This document shows, piece by piece, positions 56,892 to 64,000 of a stretch of 64,000 nt of DNA. The DNA comes from Bdellovibrio bacteriovorus. Its GTDB lineage: Bacteria; Bdellovibrionota; Bdellovibrionia; Bdellovibrionales; Bdellovibrionaceae. The stretch lies in NCBI RefSeq assembly GCF_002208115.1, contig NZ_CP020946.1, positions 930,001 to 994,000 of the forward strand, given 5' to 3'. Each line of letters starts with the position of its first letter. The first letter of the stretch is position 1. Made by a program: the position numbers and the translations under genes. The notes beneath the pieces are model-generated. The model made no database searches and had not been told where the DNA came from. It worked only from the letters and a program-made list of their open reading frames with translations.

Positions 56892-57563
56892 TTAGGGCAG
56901 TCGGCTTGTCGCCACCGTGAGGATGTACGAGTCCCCTTTGGTCAGAGACTGTAACGGACTTAGCCAGAATATTTGTGTGATGATTTCATCCCGTTCCAGG
57001 GCGCCCAGAGCGCGGATGGTGTGTTCCGGCGCTGTTGCCTGAAGGGTTTTCAGGGGATTTTGTGAATAGTACTTGCCGATGTCGGCTTCCAGATTTTCCT
57101 GATCCTGTGTGGTGCGTTGGTACAGGTGGTACCACTTGCGGCAATACAGATCTTCAAGGGAATAGCTGCACACTTCAAAGAATCTCAAGCTGCGGAAGAT
57201 CTGAGTATGCGCTTGCGTGTAGATTTCAATCAGGTGATGGGGGTGAATTTGTTCCAGAATAAACGGATCCACGCTGACGCCCAGGCGGTGGATGGCTTTT
57301 TCCGTGAACAATCGGGTGTCTTTCAAGCTGCCGTTCTGGGATTTCACGTCGGTGCAGACTTGAAAATAAACCAGGATGTCTTTCAGAACCTGTTCTTGTT
57401 CTTCGGCGGTTAAAAGATTGAAGTAAGGCAAAGTGGTGTGCCCGTAGGGGCGAACCAGAAGTCCCTCTTCTTCGATGAGCACACTGATGTTTTCGCTCAG
57501 GATTTTAAAACGTGCATGACGACTGAGCCCGGATGACGACTGCATATGACTCAGTTTAGGCAT
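56892..57563 (-). CDS. unknown protein encoded directly behind the S74 fibre gene
   Basis: 223 residues from ATG 57563 (AGGA upstream; the frame is open to 57620, inside the fibre gene). No signal peptide or membrane segment. It is mixed, with FKILSENISVLIEEEGLLVRP, LTAEEQEQVLKDILVYFQVC and EKAIHRLGVSVDPFILEQIHPHHLIEIYTQ, a His-rich helix. The family is not recognised. It starts 20 bases after the fibre stop codon, so co-expression with the fibre is likely; a fibre assembly factor or regulator is possible but unproved. Confidence 0.6.
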   Translation of the reverse strand: MPKLSHMQSSSGLSRHARFKILSENISVLIEEEGLLVRPYGHTTLPYFNLLTAEEQEQVLKDILVYFQVCTDVKSQNGSLKDTRLFTEKAIHRLGVSVDPFILEQIHPHHLIEIYTQAHTQIFRSLRFFEVCSYSLEDLYCRKWYHLYQRTTQDQENLEADIGKYYSQNPLKTLQATAPEHTIRALGALERDEIITQIFWLSPLQSLTKGDSYILTVATSRLP

Positions 57564-57583
57564 AAGTTCCTGAGCTTGCCAAG

Positions 57584-60500
57584 TTACATACAGAATGGAG
57601 CCGAAGGATCTTTCTGGCAAAGATAGGACTTCATTTCCTGATTTTCTTTTTCAAGGCGTTCAGTGCGTGCTTTTAAGGCAGAGACTTCTTTTTGGGTGCC
57701 CATAAGCTCTGAATAAATTTCTTTGACAGCGTTGATGAGAGGAGCAACAAGAGTCGAATAAGTCACTGCCAAGTATCCATCCGGACTTTTTGTGACAGCT
57801 TCGGGAAAGACCTTCTGTACATCCTGAGCAATCACGCCGATCTGGCGACTTGTTCCGCGACTCTCATCTTTCCAGTCGTAGGTGATGCCTTCAATCTGTA
57901 AAATTTTGTCCAGGCTTGAAGGGATGCGTTCGATGTTCTTTTTTAGGCGAATGTCTGACGACGAAGACCACGCATTGGTCAAAAAACCACTCCCGTCGGC
58001 TTTAACATAAAAACGTGTGTTGCCGTTCGAGCGCCCCATAAGGATGTTATTGCTGGCCGCAGCTCCGTTCAGATAAATATTCACACCATGAGCATCCGCC
58101 GCGCTTGAGGAGTTTATGAATTGCCCCGCATAGCCCCCGGCCGCAGCTTCGATATTCAATGCCATTGCAGAAACACCGGTGCCTCCTGGGACGGCAATCG
58201 TTCCGGTGTCACCCGGATTGGCCTGACTGTTGCCAATAAGTCCGGCGCCGCCCACAAAGAAACGGCGATACCAGGTGGATCCGTTGGTTACACCGACAGC
58301 AAAGGTGTCAGAGGCTGATAATTGATCGTCCCCGATATTCACCCGCAGATCAGTGTTGTTTGGAACACCTGAAACATTATAGCGTGCGATCCACAAAGGA
58401 TCCGTGTTTGAATTGGCGCCCAGGAAATACAATTTTTTACCGTAAGTCGCTTCACGGGTGGCAAGATCTGTGTCATCCACACCCACGCTGACATCCCCAC
58501 GAGTGACCAGGCTCACATTCGCAGTGGACGAACCAACATTTAAAGAGGTTTCGGTAAGGCTCAACAGATAGTTGATGGCTGCGGTGTTCGTGGAGGAATC
58601 GGCCTTCCATACGTTAAAAGAATTGTTCGATGCTGTTGCCCCGATGCCAAACTTGTTGTTGGCTGCCAGGTCAAATTCGATGGCCGAGCTTCCCGCTCCG
58701 CTGAATTTTAGAAATTTGTTCCAGTTCACGGTCGTCCAAAGGTTGCTTTTTGAAATCTCAAGACCCGTGGTCGGAGAGCCATTGCCGATACCCACGTAAC
58801 CCGCATCATCAATCAGCATGCGAGTGGACCGAGCAGTGCCGCCGATCGGAGTCGTGGCAAAGTCAATTTTGGTTCCGTTCGCTGCGGCGGTGAAGGGCTC
58901 GGCCGCCAAAAATTGAATCGCGGCGACGTTGCCACTAGTGCCAGGGCCGGAGTGATAGCCCATGCCATAAAGACCCATCAGGCGATCTCCAGTAGTGACA
59001 GCAGCCGGAGAGGCCACTGTGCCCCGGGTTTTTACAAAACCCACCGCCGGACCATTGTTATCATTGGAAGATTGCTGCAAGCGGACCCAGGCACTGGAGT
59101 CCTTGGTTATATCCAGCGGAGCCGTCGGCGTGGTTGTGCCAATACCGACCTCGCCAGCAGCGCTGACAGTCATACGGGGAAGGTCCGCCGTCAATAGATG
59201 TATCGGTGCAGCTCCTCCATTCCCAAGAATCATGCTTGATACGGGGGTGGTGCTGAAGCTGCGAATCAGGAAAGAGTCGGCCCCGTCAATTCCACCAAAG
59301 GTTTGGGTGTTGGCGGTGCTGAGCACGGCCATTTCCACTTCGGCACCATCAGATTTGGCAATGAATCCGGCTTTGGAGGCTGTATCTGCCGTGGTGTTAT
59401 CAGCCTTAAAGAATGTTCCGCTGTTCTGATGGTTCGTCACGTGCAGTTCTTCACTTCCAGTAGCACCCACAAACAAGCGACCTGACGTGTCCAGCGTCAT
59501 CCGGGACACGTTGTTTGTTTTGAAACTCAAAGCATTGCCGTCATTGGTGCCGATGCTGGTGGCCGCACCAAAGCTGTTGCCGCCATTCTTAAAGTAAGTG
59601 TTGTCATAGGCATTGGCCGGAAGATCACTGGAGGCCAGAGAACGGAAGCTGGGCGCTCCAGCACCCCCGGAGGCGGGACCGGCAAAGATCAGATTCTGAC
59701 CTTTCGAAGCATAGGTGATCTGCGAGTCCTCCACCGAAATCGTGGTGCAGGCGAGTTTGTCTGTTAAAGAAATCCAAGTCAGCGTCTGTTTGGGCGTGCA
59801 GGAGGTCGTCGGAAAGGCGGTGTCCGTTGGAACAACGCTGGAATGAATGTCGCTGAGACTTAAGAAGCCTGGTGCGTACTGCGTTGAGCCATCATAGCGC
59901 AGAACATGCCCCGCTGAAGAGGGAGTGGTGGTGGACACGGTAATGTTTTGAATCTTTGCCACTTTTGTAACACCGGCATTCGTCAAAGAAATGTCACCTG
60001 AGGGGGAAACTGCTGTAGCGACACCGCTGCCATTGCCGATCCAGATGGACCCATTGGCCAGAGATGTTCCCAGTTTGCCATTGAAAATGGCAAAGTCTGT
60101 CGCCGCCAAATATCCGTCTACTGATCCCGTGGCTTTCGGAATACCAATCGTCGGATTGCCCCCACCTGAAGATGTCAGTGGAGCAGACACAGAAACGCCC
60201 GTCATGGTGCTGACGCTGGCAATAACCACCCAACTGCTGCCGTTGTCGGAATAAATCCGTTGCGTGTCCGTGGCCAAGTAAATGCGACCCGCCGTGCCGG
60301 CAGTTCCTTTTGCGGCATCGGAACCGGTTTCCAAAGACACCGTGCCGCCGGCATTCTTCACGGCATCAGCGATTCCATAACCCGCAAGAGTTGTTGGCAA
60401 GCCAGATGTGATTTTACTCCAGGGAAGATTTGGAACTGATCCCACCGCCACAGTGCCGCTGAGGTCTGAAGCCAGCAGTGGAGAATTCGCAAAAGCGGAA

Positions 60501-61369
60501 CCATCATGGCGTATATACTGGCCTGAGGTTGGCGTGGTCAGTGTCAAAGTCGTGCCTTGCAGCTTGCCAATCGTTGGATTGGGATAACTGCTGGCAAGAT
60601 CGCCGCCGGCAGCTCCGGTGGGAATGCGCGCGTTGGTGAAGCGGCTGTCATCACCGGCAGCTACCGTGTTGGCAGCAGTACCGACATTCAAAGTCAGTTG
60701 CGGGGTGGATGTTCCGTTGGTGATAGACAGATAGCTGTTGGCACTTGTGACGTCGGTGACGGTTCCACCGCTTGCACCAGACACCGCCGCACACGTCAGA
60801 ATTGCTCCGTTATAGGTTAGGAAAGTTCCGGGGCCGCAGGAAGGCAAGCCCGCTTTTAGCAGGAAGTCAGATGCGGCATAGCCCCCGACAGTGCCGGCAT
60901 TGGCCGCTGAGGTCGCATGATGTGCATAGGGAACGGAGCGAATGATCGAATCTGGCGAGATCTGTTTCCAACCACTGCCGTCATAGAATTGAACTTTCAG
61001 GACGCGGCCGTCTTCGGCCAGGGGATTGTAGGGACTGCCACCTTCACAAGTCAGAGAGGTGGTGTTGGCGAATGCTGCCGACAGCTTAAATGGCGGCGCT
61101 GGGTATTGCATTGAACCTGATCCGATCGGCACGTCAAACACCCCGCCGGAGTTCACCATGTTGATTCCATTTTTTTGTTCACGATAAAGAATACAGGAAC
61201 CATTGGGACTGGCGATTTCAAAAATAAAGGACACGTTGTTGTATTCCAGCGGAGCGCCATCCGCCTTCAGAATACGACCTTGATATGTCAGTTGATTGGG
61301 CGCAGCCCAAGCCAGGATGGAAGCCATAAATATGGCCGAAAAAGAAAGAAAAACCCGTGACGTTCCCAT
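57584..61369 (-). CDS. trimeric adhesive fibre protein with C-terminal peptidase S74 chaperone domain
   Basis: 1261 residues. A signal-like N-terminus (SFSAIFMASILAWA) precedes NQLTYQGRILKADGAPLEYNNVSFIFEI, the N-terminal domain typical of Bdellovibrio surface fibres. The long middle is beta-repeat material with Gly, Ser, Thr, Asn, resembling phage tail fibres (LKWNGSQWTP-like spacing, IGIPKATGSVDGYL). The last 126 residues are an S74 intramolecular chaperone: SSSDIRLKKNI with Ser1138 and Lys1143 as the self-cleavage dyad, GVIAQDVQKVFPEAV, then a coiled coil (EVSALKARTERLEKENQEM). Proteins of this build are described in predatory Bdellovibrio as mosaic trimeric fibres that bind prey. The exact ligand is unknown. 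Confidence 0.88.
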   Translation of the reverse strand: MGTSRVFLSFSAIFMASILAWAAPNQLTYQGRILKADGAPLEYNNVSFIFEIASPNGSCILYREQKNGINMVNSGGVFDVPIGSGSMQYPAPPFKLSAAFANTTSLTCEGGSPYNPLAEDGRVLKVQFYDGSGWKQISPDSIIRSVPYAHHATSAANAGTVGGYAASDFLLKAGLPSCGPGTFLTYNGAILTCAAVSGASGGTVTDVTSANSYLSITNGTSTPQLTLNVGTAANTVAAGDDSRFTNARIPTGAAGGDLASSYPNPTIGKLQGTTLTLTTPTSGQYIRHDGSAFANSPLLASDLSGTVAVGSVPNLPWSKITSGLPTTLAGYGIADAVKNAGGTVSLETGSDAAKGTAGTAGRIYLATDTQRIYSDNGSSWVVIASVSTMTGVSVSAPLTSSGGGNPTIGIPKATGSVDGYLAATDFAIFNGKLGTSLANGSIWIGNGSGVATAVSPSGDISLTNAGVTKVAKIQNITVSTTTPSSAGHVLRYDGSTQYAPGFLSLSDIHSSVVPTDTAFPTTSCTPKQTLTWISLTDKLACTTISVEDSQITYASKGQNLIFAGPASGGAGAPSFRSLASSDLPANAYDNTYFKNGGNSFGAATSIGTNDGNALSFKTNNVSRMTLDTSGRLFVGATGSEELHVTNHQNSGTFFKADNTTADTASKAGFIAKSDGAEVEMAVLSTANTQTFGGIDGADSFLIRSFSTTPVSSMILGNGGAAPIHLLTADLPRMTVSAAGEVGIGTTTPTAPLDITKDSSAWVRLQQSSNDNNGPAVGFVKTRGTVASPAAVTTGDRLMGLYGMGYHSGPGTSGNVAAIQFLAAEPFTAAANGTKIDFATTPIGGTARSTRMLIDDAGYVGIGNGSPTTGLEISKSNLWTTVNWNKFLKFSGAGSSAIEFDLAANNKFGIGATASNNSFNVWKADSSTNTAAINYLLSLTETSLNVGSSTANVSLVTRGDVSVGVDDTDLATREATYGKKLYFLGANSNTDPLWIARYNVSGVPNNTDLRVNIGDDQLSASDTFAVGVTNGSTWYRRFFVGGAGLIGNSQANPGDTGTIAVPGGTGVSAMALNIEAAAGGYAGQFINSSSAADAHGVNIYLNGAAASNNILMGRSNGNTRFYVKADGSGFLTNAWSSSSDIRLKKNIERIPSSLDKILQIEGITYDWKDESRGTSRQIGVIAQDVQKVFPEAVTKSPDGYLAVTYSTLVAPLINAVKEIYSELMGTQKEVSALKARTERLEKENQEMKSYLCQKDPSAPFCM

Positions 61370-61433
61370 GAGCTACTTATCGGAATTTTAACCAGAAATT
61401 GAAGAGGTGTTCCCATTTTGAAACAATGAGATC

Positions 61434-62657
61434 TCACTTTGACCCGTTTATCTGAAAGTCCTTTTGAAACTTCGCAATCCACGAGTTGGGAAAGAAACTT
61501 GAATAAGTCAGGGGTTTTTTGCAGACGTTGGTGGCGGCAACCAGAGGTTGCCACTGGCTTTCGCCCTGATAGCGCACGGGCACCGTCAGATCTGCCTGCA
61601 GAATCGACGAATCTTTGGCGCTCCACTGGCAGAGGTGCTCTGCCAACCGCATGTAAACCAGGGGATCACAGGCAGTGCGGGTCATCAGCCAGGGAGGTGT
61701 CAGCGGCACGGTTTCTTTGCTTTGATCTTTTTTCCACAAGGTCACATGAGGTTCGCACTGCACACGCCCGTCGTACATGATCAGCGCATACATGCGCCCT
61801 TCGCCCGTCAATGCGGCATCGCCGGGCAGATAGTATTGCGGCAACTGCAAGGCCAGGAAGATCACCGTCAGAATCACAGCGCTTCGCAGGGCAAAGACTT
61901 TTTGGAATGTGGCTTTGATGCTCCAGTCGGAAACCAGGGGCCGTGTGATCAACAGTGTTCCCAGCAGCAATAACATCACGGATGGATAAAAGAATCGGGT
62001 CAGGTGCCAGGAATAAAGGTGAAAAATCACCAACTGCGAAAACACGAAGTAAAACCATCGATTGTTTTTGGCAAACAATAGAAAAATCAATCCCAGTTCC
62101 AGAACCAGCACATACCAGACACCCAGTTCAGTGAACAAGGCCGGGAGCAGTCGTTCGTTGATGGCCGAGCCACTCAGCCACTGGCTGTTCAGCTTTAATA
62201 ATCCGGCCGTAAAATACAAAACGAAGAATGCCATCGGCAGGGACCGGGCGCGATCCGGGATCAGCAGGAATGCGAATGTTATCAGTGTGGGAATGTAGTG
62301 ATAGTTCCCGGTCAGACGATAATCCAGAAGAATGAACCCCAGTTTGAACAGCAGCAAAGCCCAAAGCAGTCCGACGGCCCATTGGGGCTTCTTTTTCAGG
62401 GCCCACAGAGCCGATGAAATCACGGCCAGCACAGCATAAGTGCCCAGCAGCATCTGCAAAAGCTCGGGACCGGGTTTGAAAGCGTCACATTGTGAAAACA
62501 ACGGCCAGCAAACCGAGGGCGTTGACGGAGAAAGAATCAACAGCAGGGGTCTTTCGCTCAGCCAGAAAAAAACAGTCAGCAGGTGTTCAAGACTTAAAAT
62601 AACCCCAACAATCCACAAGGCAGGCTGTTTTTGCAGCTCGGACTTTAGGGTCTTCAT
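61434..62657 (-). CDS. polytopic membrane protein, HTTM-like
   Basis: 407 residues with about nine hydrophobic segments in the first 280 residues. The segment FFVLYFTAGLLKLNSQWLSGSAI matches the HTTM pattern (YFxAGxxKLxxxWxxG) with the equivalent lysine. The C-terminal 125 residues form a soluble domain with cysteines (RVQCEPH, RTACDP, HLCQWS, NVCKKP). The protein differs strongly from the HTTM pair at 819-2753. Coupled by ATGA to the upstream pentapeptide gene and followed by the fibre gene. Possible envelope enzyme; substrate unknown. Confidence 0.72.
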   Translation of the reverse strand: MKTLKSELQKQPALWIVGVILSLEHLLTVFFWLSERPLLLILSPSTPSVCWPLFSQCDAFKPGPELLQMLLGTYAVLAVISSALWALKKKPQWAVGLLWALLLFKLGFILLDYRLTGNYHYIPTLITFAFLLIPDRARSLPMAFFVLYFTAGLLKLNSQWLSGSAINERLLPALFTELGVWYVLVLELGLIFLLFAKNNRWFYFVFSQLVIFHLYSWHLTRFFYPSVMLLLLGTLLITRPLVSDWSIKATFQKVFALRSAVILTVIFLALQLPQYYLPGDAALTGEGRMYALIMYDGRVQCEPHVTLWKKDQSKETVPLTPPWLMTRTACDPLVYMRLAEHLCQWSAKDSSILQADLTVPVRYQGESQWQPLVAATNVCKKPLTYSSFFPNSWIAKFQKDFQINGSK

Positions 62658-63091
62658 CGCTCTTCTCGCATTCCCAAAGACCGGGCAGTCTCGGATGAAA
62701 AGGGCAGACGGGTGCCGGAGTCAAACAGGGCTCCTTGCAACTGGCTTCCGTAAAGCAGCGCCTCCGAAAGGTTGGTGCCTTTCAGATTCGCGTTTCGTAA
62801 ATCTGCAAAGCTCAGATTTGATTTTGAAAGGTTTTTTCCTGAAAGATTCTGATCTCGCAAAACTGCAAAGGGCGCAAACAGATTTTCCTGCAGGATAATG
62901 TCAGCCGCGGGAAACTGAGGCACGGTGCCGGGGGCCAGCACTGGCAAAGCGGGATTGAAAGTCTGCTCGACAGAGGGAAAATTCAGCGTGCGAACTTTCG
63001 GAGCCGGAAACAGTTCGTGGCCATGGGGAAGAAGGTATCCTCCCAGAATGACCACGCAGATGATGAGATAATAGGAAGTCAGTGATTTCAC
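62654..63091 (-). CDS. membrane-anchored pentapeptide-repeat protein
   Basis: 145 residues, GTG start at 63091. One N-terminal hydrophobic segment (YYLIICVVILGGYLL) anchors it. After a Pro-rich stretch, pentapeptide repeats of the A(D/N)LxX type begin near residue 80: LSGKN LSKSN LSFAD LRNAN LKGTN LSEAL LYGSQ LQGAL. Such repeats form a right-handed square beta-helix. It lies three bases after the stop of the fibre gene at 63095 and overlaps the next gene, so it belongs to a fibre operon. Function unknown. Confidence 0.8.
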   Translation of the reverse strand: MKSLTSYYLIICVVILGGYLLPHGHELFPAPKVRTLNFPSVEQTFNPALPVLAPGTVPQFPAADIILQENLFAPFAVLRDQNLSGKNLSKSNLSFADLRNANLKGTNLSEALLYGSQLQGALFDSGTRLPFSSETARSLGMREER

Positions 63092-63094
63092 AGT

Positions 63095-64000
63095 TTAGAA
63101 ACCGTCGCCGTCACCGTCACAGCCGTTGGGAACCAGAACTGTACCGATGGAAACGTTGCCGCCGTTCAAACATTGTGTCACTGCGGCTGTTCCGCAGTTG
63201 ACCGCCAAAGTGATTCGTCCGTGCGGCGTGCCCCCGCAGGCAGCACCGGCAGCAACAGCCACGTTACTGACAGCAGTGATGCGCCCTTGAGCATCGACGT
63301 AGAACGTCGGAATAACCGTGGAGCTTCCGTACCAACCGGCACCGACACCGGTATTGGTCAGTCCCAGTGAAACCGCACCGGAAGAACCACCACCGGTCAG
63401 ACCGGTACTGGCCCCAACACTGGTGATCGTACCGCCCGAGTTGTTATCCGCCTGCGGTGTCCATTGAGACCCATTCCATTTCAAAACCTGACCAGCTCCC
63501 GGTCCGACGTTGGCAACGGACCGGCCTTGCAGGGCGGTGACCACGGTTGAGCTTTGCCCGCCGGTGACATCACCATTTAAAGACCCATAAAAACCTGCCG
63601 CATTGCCAGGGATGTTGCCGGTCACTTTGCTGCCGGAAACAGAATTGATTTTTGCATCGGTCACGTTGCCGTCGGCAATTTTAGCCGTCGTGATGGCATT
63701 GTTGGCAAGATCGGCAGTGACAATGGTCCCGTCATCAATCTTGGCACTGGTTATCGCAGAGTCTGCGACATCGGAAGTTACAATTGTGCCGTCAGCGATC
63801 TTCGCGCTGGTTATTGCGGAATCAGCCATGTCGGCGGTGACAATACTGCCATCCAGAATTTTGGCAGAGGTGATGGCGGAATCCACGATCTTGGAAGTAC
63901 TGATGGCGCCGTTGGCAATTTTATTAAACGTGATTGCACCATCGGCGATTTTGGCGTTGGTGACGGACATGTTCATCAGCTTGTCAGAAGTAATGGCCTC
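63095..64000 (-). CDS. mosaic adhesive fibre protein (5' end beyond the window)
   Basis: At least 301 residues, open through the window end. The visible N-terminal part is a run of 10/20-residue repeats (ADSAITSAKI-ADGTIVTSDV type), typical of elongated trimeric beta-helix fibres. A SLNGDVTGGQSSTVVTALQG and VLKWNGSQWTPQ stretch follows, common in the Bdellovibrio fibre family. It ends without the S74 chaperone: GAACGGTPHGRITLAVNCG, CLNGG and a C-terminal NGCDGDGDGF tail with acidic DGDGDG. Four cysteines near the end. It should be exported; a prey-binding or scaffold role is inferred from family. Confidence 0.8.
   Translation of the reverse strand, partial: EAITSDKLMNMSVTNAKIADGAITFNKIANGAISTSKIVDSAITSAKILDGSIVTADMADSAITSAKIADGTIVTSDVADSAITSAKIDDGTIVTADLANNAITTAKIADGNVTDAKINSVSGSKVTGNIPGNAAGFYGSLNGDVTGGQSSTVVTALQGRSVANVGPGAGQVLKWNGSQWTPQADNNSGGTITSVGASTGLTGGGSSGAVSLGLTNTGVGAGWYGSSTVIPTFYVDAQGRITAVSNVAVAAGAACGGTPHGRITLAVNCGTAAVTQCLNGGNVSIGTVLVPNGCDGDGDGF

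Overview
The window looks like chromosome from a predatory deltaproteobacterium of the Bdellovibrio type (Bdellovibrionota). Pointers are two mosaic adhesive-fibre genes (one with a C-terminal peptidase S74 chaperone), many secreted or lipoprotein genes without recognisable families, a lipoprotein trypsin, an L,D-transpeptidase, two DUF5819-like/HTTM gene pairs, and a cNMP-binding/zinc-ribbon gene beside a PilZ gene. Base composition is moderate and fairly even. I see no insertion sequence, prophage, CRISPR array or origin. The species call is inference from gene content.

Layout. 1-3342: end of an unidentified CDS, then two inverted copies of a two-gene module (secreted or anchored companion plus HTTM gamma-carboxylase-like membrane protein) meeting at one bidirectional terminator. 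3658-14327: seven consecutive genes for exported proteins of unknown family, starting with a 926-residue protein that has a Gly-X-Y (mostly GNN) stalk and a TGY repeat; this is the best candidate for an undescribed system. 14348-22940: AidB-like acyl-CoA dehydrogenase, lipoprotein trypsin, an exported protein with IucA/kinase-like motifs, glutamine amidotransferase, ferredoxin-like protein, AGE-family epimerase, two secreted proteins and an AraC regulator. 23053-32904: organophosphate-type MFS transporter, DUF4382 lipoprotein, membrane MutS-like ATPase, HdeD-like protein, a HExxH protein, L,D-transpeptidase and a secreted protein. 32978-40218: QorB/LysR divergent pair, a short secreted protein, a regulator, a Cys-His hydrolase-like protein with a beta-trefoil partner, PepT, tRNA-Arg(TCT) and a secreted protein.

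40215-45006 is a tightly overlapping minus-strand operon: NtrC-type regulator, CdsA-like, PlsC-like, MBL-fold hydrolase, YihY/BrkB. 45118-51335 holds serA, a large fibronectin-III lipoprotein, a D-2-hydroxyacid (FAD) dehydrogenase, DUF2892, grxD and bolA. 51472-56866 holds an LTA-synthase-like transferase, a CBS protein, a DUF4337 protein, the PilZ and cNMP genes and an HNH nuclease. 56892-64000 is a fibre locus: unknown gene, full-length S74 fibre, HTTM-like membrane protein, pentapeptide-repeat protein and a second fibre cut by the window end.

Two window-wide regularities stand out. Several cytoplasmic genes have no Shine-Dalgarno; instead a -10 box lies 6-8 nt before the start codon, which predicts leaderless mRNAs. 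Four convergent gene pairs overlap by exactly four bases with interlocked stop codons, and in two of them a terminator-like hairpin lies inside the opposing gene. All functions are read from motifs by eye; no database search was possible.
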